Notes: generated from the sequence alone by a model not told the origin. A stretch of 64,000 nt of DNA from Prosopocoilus inquinatus (GCA_036172665.1 CM069873.1:40642001-40706000); one strand, 5' to 3'. Counted from the stretch's first letter, positions 11,810 to 24,552 are shown. Program-made: numbers and translations.

Positions 11810-12135
11810 AACGGAAAAAAAAGGACGATAAACGACAGGAAGCGAGGAGAGTCGGAAGGAAACAAGTGACTATCTGTCCGTTCCCGGCAGCCACTTAGCG
11901 AGCCACCGTCTCGTTTACTCCATTCGAAGTTGAGTATGTTGTCTCACGGTCTATTACGGCCGTACTCACGCGGACAGCGGATTTCAGCCGTAATGAATCA
12001 TAGAAGGTCGGTCGGACCAATCTACGAGTACCGGAGCGGCCGACGTCAGTTCCCTCCAGACCTTACTGTATTGCCGAGTCCTTATTTAAAATGACAATGA
12101 TTTATGCGGACGAGCCTCCCGGCTCCCGCGTAATT
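11810..12135. other. GC-rich, CpG-containing unique island
   Basis: A 325-bp stretch far richer in C, G and CpG than its surroundings (for example GACGTCAGTTCCC and CGGCCGTACTCACGCGG). It has no long ORF or repeat structure. It could be a conserved regulatory element or an untranslated exon; the sequence alone does not decide. Confidence 0.3.
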
Positions 12136-12689
12136 AAATTCTTTATTTGGACTGAAATTCCAAAATAAAAAATCGAATTCTAATACAAGTGACAACTCCA
12201 CCTTCATCATGGCATATACTTTCAAATACACAGCGTGTTAGGGCAAATTGCAACTGTAGATTCAAGGTGTCAGGTGGAGTAAAAAAATTCCACAATATAC
12301 GTATACAATACTGATGCTGATGGGTATTTACCAAAGGAGTACTCATTGAAATAGATGTTCGAAATGCCCAAATGCGTGAATCAGCGCGATAATATAATAC
12401 TACACTGACTTCTCTTCCGACAAAACTTGATGCAAGACGTAAACATATTATGCCAATACATGCCAAGTAGTAAGTACTGTCAAGAGTAATATGGGCGTTT
12501 TCGACGGCCTATGTTAATTGAGTAAATCTTACCAACTTGGCAACCCTAATTCGACGAGTATCAGTCTGGGTCAAAGGAATTCACGACAAGTACAGTGGAG
12601 ACCTGGCAATTGGCATACGACGCGAGGTGCTACTACCAAAATGCAATTACGTTACTTTCTGATTGCTTAAGGAAAACGGTGACAATTTA

Positions 12690-12860
12690 GTTCTGAAAGT
12701 TTTTCAGCTGCCCCGAGCTAGTACTCAGATGGAGGAAGGGGTAGGTCAAATCAAATTCAAGGGCGCTAGGGTAAGACCCCCAGCTGCTTACTACGCCACT
12801 GTAGAACCGAACCCCAAGGTTAACAGCGTGCCCCAAAATTCGGAAAATTTTTAGGAGTAA
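12690..12860 (+). repeat. Dispersed repeat, copy A
   Basis: Homologous, inverted, to 23660-23820. Shared blocks include ACTCAGATGGA, TTCAAGGGCGC, CCCCCAGCTG and AAGGTT(A/C)ACAGCGTGC. The family is unknown; no tail or TIR was seen. Confidence 0.6.
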
Positions 12861-13355
12861 CTTTACATTCGCTTCAAAGCAGTAAATCGACGCAGCAAAA
12901 CAATACATTGTATTTAAAATTTATATACCGGGTGTCTCACAACGTACGGAGGAGATTAAAATGGCAGCTGTAGGACATCAAAATTAAGCTTTTTTCCTTA
13001 ATTCGCTTTTGACCATTAAAACTCTTTCCTTAATATATTTCTGGTAAGAAATCTATAATTAAAAAGTTCCAAGAGTTTAATATGAAATTAACAAGCAAAA
13101 GTTACTCCTTGTATTAATATTTTACATTTTAAATTCAAATTTGAGGCATTTATGAGTTAATTGAACACTGCTTTGCAATAAACAACTGTTTTAAAAATGT
13201 AGTCACGTTAAAGTTACGGCTATTTCATTTTTTCTTTTAATGCCCAAAAACAGGTTCTCATTACTAATTAAAAACAAAACTATGAAACAGATTAACATAG
13301 ACATTTTATGGATAGTGGTTTTGATAAATTTATCAATAATAATAATAATTTATTT

Positions 13356-13922
13356 AAAAAATTTGTGCAAATCGTTTTTGATTGCAGTGAAAACCTTGAG
13401 CAGCCTCTGTACAGCTGTTTCAGCCCTGCTTGAGGCTTCGTCAGCAAAGACTTAGTTCGACATTCCCACTGCAAACAAAAACGACTTGTCCAATTTATTC
13501 TCAATTGCGATGTAAGAGTGATGAACAGATAAAATAGCGACATCTTACGATCGCTTTGATCTGACATTGCAGTAGGATAAACAAATTGAAGCGGATCTGT
13601 TCCTAATAAGTCCCCCATGCAAGGCGGCCGTGCTTGCTGTCAAAGCATAACGAAAGTTTAAAAAAAAAAATTGTGCAAATCGTTTTTGATTGCAGTGAAG
13701 AAGCCCCAAGCAGGACTGAAACAGCTGTACAGAGGCTGCTGGATGTTTTCACTGCAATCAAAAACAATTTGCACAAAATTTTTTGAAAACTTTCATTATG
13801 CTTTGACAGCAAGCATGGCCGCCTTGCATGGGGGACTTATTAGGAGCAAATCCGTTTCAATTTGTCTATCCTACTGCAATGTCTGGTCAAAAAGCGATCG
13901 TAAGATGTCGCTTTTTTATCTA
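13356..13922. mobile_element. Hammerhead-ribozyme repeat, copy 1 (nested)
   Basis: Slightly more than one unit on the minus strand (period 308 nt, measured between GTGCAAATCG at 13365 and 13673) is followed near 13698 by part of the unit on the plus strand. It is flanked by copies of ATCAATAATAATTTA-type sequence (about 13332-13355 and 13923-13946), consistent with a target duplication in an AAT-rich site. The related element at 24553 shows the uninterrupted site. One hammerhead is on the minus strand. The plus-strand piece begins inside the core (CAGTGAAGAAG), so that copy is broken. Confidence 0.8.
13405..13449 (-). ncRNA. Hammerhead ribozyme motif
   Basis: Minus-strand order: stem I CTTTG, core CTGACGA, stem II AGCCT/GGGCT with loop CAAGCA, GAAA, palindromic stem III ACAGCTGT, cleavage base A (GUA triplet), and stem I partner CAGAG. 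All invariant core positions are present; position 7 is C. One G-T wobble occurs in each of stems I and II. Confidence 0.75.
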
Positions 13923-14436
13923 ATCAATAATAATTTAGTTTATTTAACAATAAAGTTGCATTTTGTGAAATAATTTTTATTAATTAAGAAGCTATAGGTG
14001 TTAATTAAAGAAGAAATTAAGAAATTTAAACTACTGTAACATTCTTATTCAATAATAAGAAAGTAACTTTTGCTTGTTAATTAATTTCACTTTAGTCTCT
14101 TGTAACTTTTTAAATATAGATTTTTTTGTAAAAACTTTATTAAAGAAAGAGCTTTAATTTGATCTCCCCTAGCTACACTTTTAATCTCCTCCGTAGGTTA
14201 CGAGACACCCAGTATATTTAATACCTGATACGAGATTTACGAAACAGCAAAATTGTGGCCAGTCGGCTAAAAATAATCTGGAGTAACAAAATTATCGGTG
14301 GTTATTATATATCTTACCCTTAAATAAATAAGCGTGGTTCAGATCTGGTACTAGTCTACACAAAATGTGAATAAAAAATTCGCTTAAATTAATTTATTCT
14401 CAACTTGAATGATACGTGAAAACACGCTTAACTTAA

Positions 14437-14759
14437 GTGTGGTTTATACAGTCACTAAAACTAATAACTAAACATTAATAACTATCAACTAAGAAATTAA
14501 AAGGCCGTATTGATACGAAGTGGTTTATACAACTTCACTAAAAATTAAGAATTCGTTTATTTCAATGTTTAGTGGAAAAGGCGGGATGACCGTAAATTTG
14601 ATTGTATTTTCTCTCCAGTTAGTATTCCCTCCACGGAATTTTCACAGCTGATTGTGCAACGAGCATGCGTATTTTTTGCTTGTATAAACGGAAACTTTTG
14701 CTTAATTTTAATTTTAGTTTTACTTAATTTTTAGTTTTAGTGACTGTATAAACCAAGCA
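14437..14759. mobile_element. TTAA-flanked MITE
   Basis: GGTTTATACAGTCACTAAAA near the left end is repeated inverted at the right end. TTAA occurs immediately outside both ends (14433-14436, 14760-14763). TTAA targeting is typical of piggyBac. The outermost four bases differ between ends, and no transposase is present. Confidence 0.6.
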
Positions 14760-14763
14760 TTAA

Positions 14764-16740
14764 TACACAGACTTGTACCAGTATATTTATGTTATCAGCG
14801 CACATACGATAATTAAATTAAATAATTCAGGTACGGTTTCGTGCAGAATTCGGATGAAGTTGTGGTTATTCAGCAGTCCATCGTAGACAAACGTCACCGA
14901 GCTGCACCGCCACTGGTAGAAAAGTCATACAGTTGTCAATGTTACTAACTGTCGTACTCTGCTGACCTTCGGAAAGCACGCTGATTCTAAAGGTTGTACA
15001 TACGCAATGGACTTCCGTTGCGTAATTCAAACTGTTTATGACCTCGACAGTAGGATTTTCGCCAAAGAAAACAGGATAAAAAGAAAAAGTAGCTGGAGAA
15101 GCAGGTTCCCGTTTGTCGACCCGTTTTTGATCTGGCTCGGCATTAGATTTTGGAAGGTGTAGGACGAATCCTCCGGGTCGTAGTCCATTTTAATTTTTTT
15201 GTCTGTCACAACTTCAAATTAGTTCTATATTTTTTTACTAAAAGTTCATATTAAAATTTATTACTTCTCAAGATCTTAAATATTATTGATAGTACCGTTT
15301 AAAATATCTTATATCTTATCTTATATATCTTACTCATTGTCAGTGTATTTCTTGTTATTTAAATTCGTAGATTTTATTTTACAACACTGTAATAGTACCT
15401 TATTATAGCATAAAAAAGAATAAGACATCAACAAATCACTTTCATGAAATATTTCTGTGATATTAATTATATAAACTGAAGTGAGCTCATGAAAGTATTA
15501 AATATTCACGTGATTTCTAAATGTTCTTTGTTAAATGTAATACATATTTATAAATATTTTCTTGTTTACCAAATTAGATTATTATTATTTTTTGAAGTAT
15601 ATTCTTCAGATTTATCAATCTCTATTAATTTAAATTTTATTTCAACTTTTTGTCTTATTTATTTCATTTACGTTTTACTCAGTGTTTCCAATTTCATCCT
15701 AAAGTTACATATTACGAAAAAATTCGGCGGCGCTCTATTTCTATTGTTTGAATTTTTCAATAATTTTGAAACTCATTTTTTTTACTTTTCCGTCATCTTG
15801 ATATTAAAAAAGGAACCCATGCTTATCGTTATTAGAACTCAGAGCCGTTTGCCTTATGTACTCCTTTTTTATCTTTACCTTTCTCGAGTCTCAACTTACG
15901 AAAATGTGGTCATAATGCTAGCATAAACGTCTAATTACCTTTTGTTCAAACACAAACGGGTTATCCCCTCGTTATAATTTACTTTCAGTCACTGAAAGCA
16001 TCGAAGGATTCCAGTACACAGAATTCTGCATTGAAATCATGCAACAATCCTCGAGATCACACATACAAGTGCACCTTGTAATGTCGAAACGCAAAGTTGT
16101 CACAATGTTACCACCTTACAACAGCAGATCTGTACCACACGTGGTTGCAGAAAGTAACCAAGAATTTACACGTAACAGGCGAGTTTAGTCGACTTCCGAC
16201 GCCTTGCCTGTAGCAGACATTTATTTACCCTCCATATCGAGCTCTACCCCTACACTAAGGCTCGAACATCGATCACATGGTTCATATTCGCTTGGTCAGC
16301 TCGATTGTTAGGACTGCAATAGCAAATGAATACCATTTCCACGTGGATGTGGAGATTTGCATGTAACAGCGGCAACTGGGCTTTCCATTTGGCTTTGTCA
16401 CTTGACTTGCTCTGACACAGTGTTAATGTGACTTTAAACACAATTGAACCACGTACGAGGCCAAGCAAATGATTACCCTCGTAACCTGCCCGTAAATGGA
16501 TATTGAACATATCGTCTACAAAGTGACACTCTGTAAGGGGATCCCTGTTGACCTAGGGAAGGATCCTAATGCTTTGTATCTCTATTGTTTGATAGAGGCT
16601 CTTTGGATGTAGCAAGAGTTGGTCCACCAGGCTTGCATGGAGCTTCATCTGGAAAATGAGGGTCAAACCATCACACACCAATGAAGTAAACCGGTATCGT
16701 GGGAACTGTTTACAAGGGGGGCTACCCTATACTCCCGCTG
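14764..16740. other. No recognised gene
   Basis: Unique sequence. A 145-codon open frame at 15489-15926 is Phe/Leu/Ile-rich with no motif and fits chance in AT-rich DNA. The 16000-16560 part is less AT-rich but shows no coding motif. Confidence 0.45.
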
Positions 16741-16749
16741 GAATGAGTT

Positions 16750-18090
16750 GGGGAGGTCTCCACCGGTCATCTGGGTTTGCTTTCACGAAGATAATGGTTC
16801 TTAGCCCTATGCTGGGCTAGCGATATTGTAATACCCGATTCCAATGGATGAAATGCAGCTCCGACACTACTCTATAAAACTGATCGAAATTTGAAAGGTG
16901 TCGCTGTACCAGACATAGGTTCGTGCAACCTCGAGTGGTCTCATAAGATGTCTGTCGAGGAGAGGTGCCTGCTGTTGAGGAAGAGGATCACGGAACACTG
17001 CGTCTCAGGTGATTTAAGTGTGAAGAACCTCGATCTGGGATAAAGCTATAAAATATCGACTTTACGAGCCGAGGTGTTAGCAAAGATCCATTCCCACCAG
17101 TCTCCAAATAGCTGAAGGAATGAAACGGTCTGCAAAGACGGACATTACAGAAAGACCTTCGTGAGGCAAGAGCTTTTCGAAGCATGGTAGGCCCGATGGG
17201 ATGATAACTACGACGGCTGGGTCAAGATTTTTTTTATAAAGAATTGGAGAAATGGTGTAACGACCTTGAATGGGAGGTGTATTATTATACTGTAACGCAG
17301 GCACTAACCGAACACGACAACTTCGGGAGGTACTTGAAGTAAATAAGTATGCGAAGAAGGTGTTGATTCTCCTCAATTTACGGTATTGACCTAGGTGGGA
17401 TGGGATGAGATGTGCATCAAGGCGGAAATTGAGGTTGGGTTCAAGATCAGTAAAGAAGCACATAGCGGAAATAATTAACAGAGATGGAAAATCGTGGACA
17501 ATTATTTTAATCACGCTTAGAACCATAATGGCTACAAAATTGAGAGATGAAAAACAATTAAGGGTTGCGCAACAGGGAGACTAGAAAAAGGGGATACAAT
17601 CGAAAAAAAAGAAGAGGAAATGAAGAAGAGAGAGGAGTGCAGAAGAGGATAAGATGAAATGAAGACCGATGACTGAGCCTTAACTGGAACAAGTTTACCT
17701 CAATGGCGTGATGCTGGAACTTTCACCCTCCAGATAAGGCTCAGTCTTCGTATTGTCATCTTATCCTTCTGTTCACTCCTCTGCTTTCCTCTTCACTGCT
17801 CTTCCCTTTTTCATCTTCTCTTCCTTTCTCTTCTTTCCGCTTCTTTCTTCTTCCATTGTAACCTCCTCTTCTAGTCCTTCTGCTACGCAGCTCTTAATTG
17901 TTTGGGGTCTCCATCGGTGAAGTGGAATGTACACAAATGGATCGTGGTTGTGGTTGTTACTCCACATGATGTAATATCCCATCAAAACGGATCAAATGCA
18001 GCTTCGTCACTATTCTGGACTGGATAGAAGACTTTAAATTGTTACCGCATTACCAGAGAGGCATGCAACCGAGACTAGACTGGTAGCGTG
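16750..18090 (+). mobile_element. R1-like non-LTR retrotransposon 3' region, decayed
   Basis: The centre (16980-17640) carries the decayed C-terminus of a reverse-transcriptase ORF. Two related non-coding blocks (about 16750-16950 and 17905-18090; shared GGTCTCCA, AAATGCAGCT and CACTA) bracket it and are probably 3' UTR copies. Between 17600 and 17870, two A/G-rich versus T/C-rich stretches are inverted copies, sharing GGATAAGATGA and ACTGAGCCTTA. This suggests two truncated insertions in tandem, one partly inverted. Confidence 0.6.
17080..17640 (+). pseudogene. C-terminal fragment of non-LTR ORF2 (R1-like)
   Basis: Frame-shifted translation gives RWDDNYDGW, then ELEKWCNDLEWEVYY, TQALTEHDNFGRYL (17240-17342) and later KSWTIILITLRTIMATK. 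These match the order of conserved text after the reverse transcriptase domain in R1-type elements (W...L..HG.F..YL, a degenerate Cys-His region, then a terminal helix). Several frameshifts and stops make it non-functional. Confidence 0.62.
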
Positions 18091-21000
18091 TAGCATGTAT
18101 ATTGATTGCGTTGGCGGGTAAAGGTGAAAGATGCAAACCTATTTACCACTTGTCAATTCCGTATAACTCTAACTCTCCAAAAGTGGATAAAGGAGTTGAA
18201 TCTGCACAAACATGTGCACACATTTTAAAATTATTGGAACACCATTGCTCTTCCTCGTTCCCCAGAACGGAAAAGAGAAAATAATGACAAAAAAAGTAAA
18301 GACATTTATGCAATTTCCTTTTCAATCAGTAGATTCTAACAGATTTTGAAAGTGTTCCTCCACAGTCATAATAATAAGTTTAATTGAATTTGCTCTAAAA
18401 TCATAATTCAACAACGATTTTGAGAATACGTAACTCCCATAAAACCCTAAATCAGAAAGCATCATATTTTAAGGACAGCGCAAAACTTCTTATTATGCTT
18501 AAAGTTCCGCGTCATTATATCAGCGCGATATCGACGGTGGAATGGTTTCCCCGCACCAACGTCGTCCCGGTGCTAAAATAAAGTTCGCCGTGCTAAAATA
18601 GATTCTATGTTCTGAATAGTTCTGTGTGAAAAGGAGTGCATATTTAACGCGTTGCTGCCGTGGACGCATGGCGCCAATATCTAGAGCATTGCCCGTCGTA
18701 AATACCGAGCAAATTCGAATTCGCGATAGAGGAGCCCCTCCTCGGCGCGCATTTATATTCGTAACCAAGTTGGAACATCCATACCAGACTTTATTACTCC
18801 AAGCTTCGGTTGGTTCCCCCATGAAACCCTAATAGAAAATCTCCATTCGTTTCCTGCTCTAGGTAACATTAATCTCCGATGAGGACATAATATATGTATG
18901 TATGTATCTAGACTTGTTTCCCCTGTGACATATCATAGCAGATTACAGACTTCTGTTTGCTCTCTAAAAAAGAGGAGAAAAAATGATCATAGTACGAAGC
19001 GAGATTCAATAATTGTCTGTCTAGTCGTGAAACAAAAGAGCTTTTCACATATCTGTGTCTGTGATCAAAAAAATTAATGTTTACAAACCAGTGGAAAATA
19101 ATTCTATGGTTTCTCGGTATTTCTGGAAAATGGATTTGAAGTTTTATGAAAACACCAAAACATGTTTAACACTGACCCTAACCCATCACGTACATATTGT
19201 TGTGTGGCTCAAAGAGTTTCTGAGTTTGGCCTTTCTTCCATATACAAATTCACTAAGAATACAGTTCGGCATTGGCCGCAGGCCCAAACATTGATATACT
19301 GACTTTGGTTCTCTTAGAACCAAGGCACGAAATTGATTTAAAGATAGAACATCGAAATGCAACAAAATGTTTTGACAAAGGAAGATAAAACATATATGAG
19401 GGTGTGAGGGCAATGTATAACCATGATTGTCCATTGACCAAGGAAAGCAATATTCCTAAAAACATCGATGAGTGAATGAGGGTAATGTATAACTATGATT
19501 ACCTATCATATTTCCAAGTCAAATTTTGATCAAAGCAGTTTCATTGGGGTAGAAAATTCTGGATTCAGACATTTGGGGCGCCATTGCGGCTTAAAAATTC
19601 GCATGATTCAGTTTTCCGTTATAAATAAGGTTTATTACAATTAAATATTAACATTAATTTCTGTACATAATAAAATCTCATTTAAGGTTTTAAAATTAAT
19701 TTCGGTTCGCTGTTGATACGTTGTTATCTGAATTCTTCGTCAAACTTCTTTTTGTTGTGGTCGTGCAGGTTCTTTTATCAGAGCGTCCATCCTCTTCGCA
19801 CTCTCGCTGGTAACGAGAAACTATCCTTATCCCTGCTTCGCGAATTTTCGTTCAGGTGAAAATAATAATTGATTATTCACTAAGTTTCCGCCTGAGAACG
19901 AGGTATTTTCTTCGTAAAATTTTACTTTATTCTGCAAGCTGGTCTGACGGTATTTTTGGTGAAATTACCGAAGTTTTGAACTATTCCGAGGAATTTAGGC
20001 TACCGTCTCACCGCCACAATTTTATTTTGATTTTTGAATAAAGAAAATTCTTCAGCACCTTCTGCATTTTGAGTGGGCTGGTGCGTCTTCTACGGAAGGT
20101 TTTAGAAGTTTTTCACTCGTCTCACGCGAAGAGAACGTTACATCAGGTATCTAAATTTATTTTATTTGTTTCTTTGTACATTTGGTCTTATATTCTGTTT
20201 TCATTTACTTCAGGTTCTTTTTTTTGTGTCTGGGAAAAGAAATTCTATAAGTTTGTTGAAAACTTTCTCCAATATTTTTTGGGCTACTTCTGGCAAGGTT
20301 AGTGGCACGAAAATTTGATCCACTCTGCCTACGGGGCCACGGAGCTCGCCGAATTATTGCCGCTCCCATTCGATCCCGTTAAGGAATCAAAAGGACTCTT
20401 CTTGGACCCATCCCGGATCGTCGATCCACCAGATAAGATTTTCCATTATTCCTGTTTTTTATTGCATTTAATTCTGAAAGTTATAATTGTTTAATTTAAT
20501 TCAATTTAATTCAATCATTCCTTTTTTTACATTAATTTAATCTTTTTTTTATTAATATTTTGGTAATTAACTTTTTTGACTTTCTTAATTTTACCGGCAA
20601 AATTTGTGAACCAATCAGATCTGAGCGGTAATTGCGACATTTTAGTCACTAATCAAAGTCACATAGCGCTAAATGTTGAACACTGGAGTTTGTTGTAATG
20701 ATTTCCATGTTTTTTGGGCTAATTAAAATTTATGTGCAATGATCCGATGTGTTTTCATGGTATGCGAAATAAAATAGGAGAGAAAAGGAAAAAAAACATA
20801 CTCACCTCCTTCTCGACTCGACTACCGGAGCAGTGTTGTTGTTATTTCAGCTACAACAACAACACTATAATTTTTTTTTTGTTAACGTGCGCGAAATTAC
20901 AAACTACCTCGTTTTGCCCGTAACAGGTTTTAATGAATTGTCAAAACTGTTTAATCATTTTGAATAGCAGAGTTCAGATTTTAAATCATTTTGAATGGCA

Positions 21001-21460
21001 GATTTAAAATTTTAAAATTCTATTATTTTCATTCAAATATCTTACTTTTCTGTTGTATTTAAAATATAACCACGTCATCTGAAAATCAATGTTATGTCAT
21101 TCGTGTCAAATTTCTGTCATTCATTCTGTTATGTCATTTCTGCACAAAAAAAAAATTCATAACAAAGGATTGTTATAAATTTTTTTTTCCACAAAACAAC
21201 TCCATTTTTCACAATCGGTCAAAATAACTGATCACAAAGAAGAACTCAAAACCCAACAACCGTGAGTGCAAGTGCGTGCAAAAACTGTTACGTTTTCGAT
21301 AGATTTAGTGCCTGTAGAACGAAAGAATTTTGGCGATATGAACGAAAAAAATGTCGCATTCATACATCAGAAGGTACGCTTGTTAAAAAAATCCACAGAA
21401 CATTCAACACAGTGTATACCTGTTGCATCATATAACGGGTCATTTTTAATTGGTGTAAGC
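18090..21460. other. Mostly unique DNA without a recognised gene
   Basis: Includes a GC-richer island (about 18510-18840), a short TATG tract (18895), an imperfect duplication at about 19395-19425 and 19470-19500 (GAGGG(C/T)AATGTATAAC), and GC-rich text at 20310-20440. None matches a known gene or RNA on inspection. Confidence 0.4.
20833..20865. repeat. Short GTT/AAC hairpin
   Basis: GTGTTGTTGTT and ACAACAACAACAC pair across a loop of about nine bases. No T run or gene end is attached. Confidence 0.6.
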
Positions 21461-21466
21461 TTTTAT

Positions 21467-22500
21467 TTTGATGAAGGTTGTTGGTAATTTTGATCAGAAC
21501 TGAAATTTTGATTTAATTCAAATTGAATTCATTAAGGCCTGGTTCATTCATAAAAGACTTTCTTTAACGTTGGTTTATAAAGTCACGGCTTACTCCAATT
21601 AAAAATTTAAATGACCTGTTAAGTTAGTGAAATAAAAATTATCATAGGCAATCATTGTTATGTTTTCATTTTCATTTGGTTACGGTGCCCTATTATCTTC
21701 GCGCCCTAGTGTTTTCACGCCTTAGTGTCACACGTCTAATCAGTCGCGCCCTATTATCCGTAATAGTAGAGAAGTCATTCAGAATGATCCAAGAGGTGAA
21801 AAGGCCTTAGAAGTTAGAAATGAAGAAAGGGTAAAAAAGGTTCGAGAATTTAACGATGAGGAACCGGCGTCTGAAAGTGTCGCCAAGTACTCCAGAAATT
21901 GAAATATCTAGTCCTTCATTTTCAAAAATATTTAGATTTCGGGCTTAGCAGAGTGTCTGCACGCTTGATGTAATCTGTTGATGCCAATACGAAATTTAGC
22001 CCCTTTAGAGGCGACTCAAATATTTTTACCTGACGATGAAACTTGGGTATATTTTTGGGACCCAGAGACAGAACCAGAATCTACGCAAGAGATGCGCAAA
22101 GGTTCCCCACCCCTGAACAAGACAAAAACACAAAGTTTCGCAGCAACACTGATGGCTATAATTTTTTGGAATAGCGGGGGTATCTTTCTAACTGAATACA
22201 TGGCAAAAGACTCAACAATTAATGCAGAGGGCTTACGGAACCAAACCATAAAAAGAGGTTGTTAAATGAGGACGACCTCTTAAACTAACGAGTCGTTTTT
22301 AAAATTTTTAATTGGAGTAAACCATGATTTTCTTAAAGGTTGTTGGCTATTCTGATAAGACAACTAAATTTTGATTTAAATCATCAGATTTTCAGGATAC
22401 TTTAAATTGAATTGGTTCATTCATTAAAAGCTTACTTTAACTGTTAGTTTATACAAGTCATGGCTTACTCCAATTAAAAATTTTTAAAATGATCCGTTAT
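21467..22500. repeat. Duplicated block around a mariner fragment
   Basis: About 150 bp at 21467-21620 recurs at about 22335-22490 (shared GGTTGTTGG, TGGTTCATTCAT, GGCTTACTCC). An inverted piece sits at 22296-22345. The duplicated text resembles terminal regions of a transposon, possibly related to the TTAA element at 14437. Confidence 0.5.
21930..22262 (+). pseudogene. Mariner transposase fragment
   Basis: Open for about 95 codons. DDETWVYFWDPE corresponds to the GDETWVY block holding the first catalytic Asp of mariner. It is followed by KTKTQS, MAIIFWNSGGIFLTEY (the VFWD.HGI.L..Y block) and MAKDSTINAE. The N-terminal DNA-binding region and the remaining catalytic Asps are missing. No matching TIRs were found. 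Confidence 0.75.
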
Positions 22501-23655
22501 TTAAAGAAAGCGTTACAGTTTAATTCCCTTGTTATTTTTAGCAATATCTGACAAGATTTAGTTGTTTACAGATGGCCACAATGCTGTTTCCGTTTGGGTA
22601 CCTGGATATCACGGTTTTTATTGGGTCCTAGAAATCAAGTTATTTATTACTATAGTCAGATTAGCCGACATCTTGTTCGTGAGAGCGTTTGTTTCCGGCA
22701 AGCTGACTCCAGCTTTATTCGGCATTTTGTTATACCTCACGACGTTCAAATGTTGTGAATATTTCTGGTGAATTTGTATATAGACCAAAATTCAAATTAG
22801 ATACAGTGTTTACTAGAATCATTTGTGCCTTGTGAATAATTTGACATGTTTTAGTAAGTTTTACTTAGCAGATTGTCCGTGTCTACGATAAATAGAAAAG
22901 TAACTAACGACACCATTAGAGAGTCCCGTGCTTATATTCGATTTCTTTGTTTCAACAAAGGAATCCGCTTCTCCTTTTACCTTTTATTTTCGCCCTCCGT
23001 TTCTTCTGTTCTTCAACATTTCATTCCCGATTGACGTCTACATGTTTCAACGGTTATTACGTTTCGAGTATTGAATGATAGCATCAGGTGCTTTCTTTCA
23101 GACATTATTTTCTTTGAATCTCTGTGTTTTTAAAACTTGTTTGAATTGAATTATGGTTACTTACAAATGAATTGTCAGTCAAAAATTCAAGTCAGGTGTT
23201 TTGTTGCAACAACTACGAAATTCAGGTCCAAACTATTCGAAACACAATTCAAACTTTTAAGCGGAAGAAACCACCTATCGTGTCCTTTTGGAGAATCAAT
23301 GACACAAGTGACGCACCGACAGCTCGATAAACCGTCACGAGGTGTCACCACGACGTTTGACGTTTGGACACAACTGACAGATGTATGTCAACAATCTTCA
23401 GTACAAGTGTAACGTATTGTTTTACTATCGTTATGTTATGTATGTGCATCAGACTTAAGTATCGCATAAGTAATTTAAGTTACATTTCATTAGAAAACAA
23501 AATAGTACCATTTGACATTTTGTAAAGTTTAATAAGTTTTATCGTAGTGAATTAGCATTTAAGAAACGAAGTCGCAGTGCTTAAAGTAAGCGTGCACACA
23601 TACGTATGGCTTATTTGAGTCAGACTTGTGAGCCGTTGCTATTAGGATTGTGTGA
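22501..23655. other. No recognised gene
   Basis: Unique sequence with short ORFs only. Around 23280-23400 it is richer in TGACG/TGACA-like words, without clear meaning. Confidence 0.45.
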
Positions 23656-23659
23656 ATTA

Positions 23660-23820
23660 ATATATGTTTTCTGAAATTTTGGCGCACGCTGTGAACCTTG
23701 GGAGGCGATTCTCCACTAGCATAACATCAGCTGGGGGTTATTTCTCTTTGGCGCCCTTGAATTCTGACCCCACTTTTGTCCATCTGAGTTTTAGTTCGGG
23801 ACAGCTAATTGTCTTCCTCA
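23660..23820 (-). repeat. Dispersed repeat, copy B
   Basis: Reverse-complement homologue of 12690-12860. The order of shared blocks is kept throughout. Confidence 0.6.
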
Positions 23821-24552
23821 GCGCTGACTTGCAACACTTTTCATAACTTTAACAGGCGATAACTTCGTAACTTCATATTCGGGTGGTAGCAAAATCTTCC
23901 TCTTGCAGGGCATGTGCAAGTGCGTATAGGGAAAGCAGTTAAGGAATTTATCGGTTTCATTGTACAGGACGATCCTTCATAGAGTCCAGATCTGAAAACC
24001 TTCAACTCTTACCTACTTCGACAACTTAACAGAAACCTTGCAGGAAAACGATTTTCTTCTGATACGGATCTAGAAGCAAACAATACTTTTTCAAAGCTTC
24101 TTCTTTCAAAAGAATCTTTTCAAGTGGGTTAGAAGCAGGTATGAGGAAAATGAGGCGCAAACGCATGGATTTAAATGGAGGATATAATAAAAAATAGAAG
24201 TCTCTGAATATTTCTCTTCTTCTCATGGTTAGATGGATAATGTTTTAATTTCACCTCACACCAAAACATTAATAAAACAGGCAAGCCTAATATACCGAAT
24301 CTTAAATAACTTGAGCTGAAACATGGAAATAAACAAACGAATTAAGACACAATGCTTTTTTGTAAATGTCCTCGAACACGAAAACAAAACAATTAAGGCT
24401 TAATTGGTATGGAAGTGAGGGTTCCGATCGATTGACGAAAACTTCGTCTAATCTAAATTTCCTTAAAAAGATCCACACGAATTATTTCCAGTCCAGAATA
24501 ATGTAAATATTTTTTGAATTGAGTGCAATTAAATGAAATTGATTAATAAATA

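Larger units (their letters stand above)
12928..14212. mobile_element. Long-TIR element, CCGGGTGTCTC ends
   Basis: The left end CCGGGTGTCTCACAACGT and the right end (inverse of GTTACGAGACACCCAG) form terminal inverted repeats next to TA. The arms share further text such as GGAGGAGATTAAAA, CTCTTT and AGCAAAAGTTACT. Related copies lie at 24553-25105 and 30464-30640. A 567-bp ribozyme repeat (13356-13922) is inserted in the middle; the 24553 copy lacks it. No transposase is present. Confidence 0.8.

Noticed and set aside
12990..14190. Possible CRISPR-like spaced repeats
   Set aside because: Repeats are inverted transposon arms and ribozyme units, not regularly spaced direct repeats; the genome is eukaryotic.
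15489..15926. 145-codon open frame
   Set aside because: Hydrophobic low-complexity text from AT-rich DNA; no start context, motif or relative.
17077..17526. 149-codon minus-strand ORF
   Set aside because: Lies opposite the plus-strand R1-like ORF2 fragment, whose conserved motifs explain the region.
20310..20440. tRNA-like end (GGATCGTCGATCCACCA)
   Set aside because: The stem closes a three-base loop, not a T-loop, and no A box or acceptor stem could be drawn.
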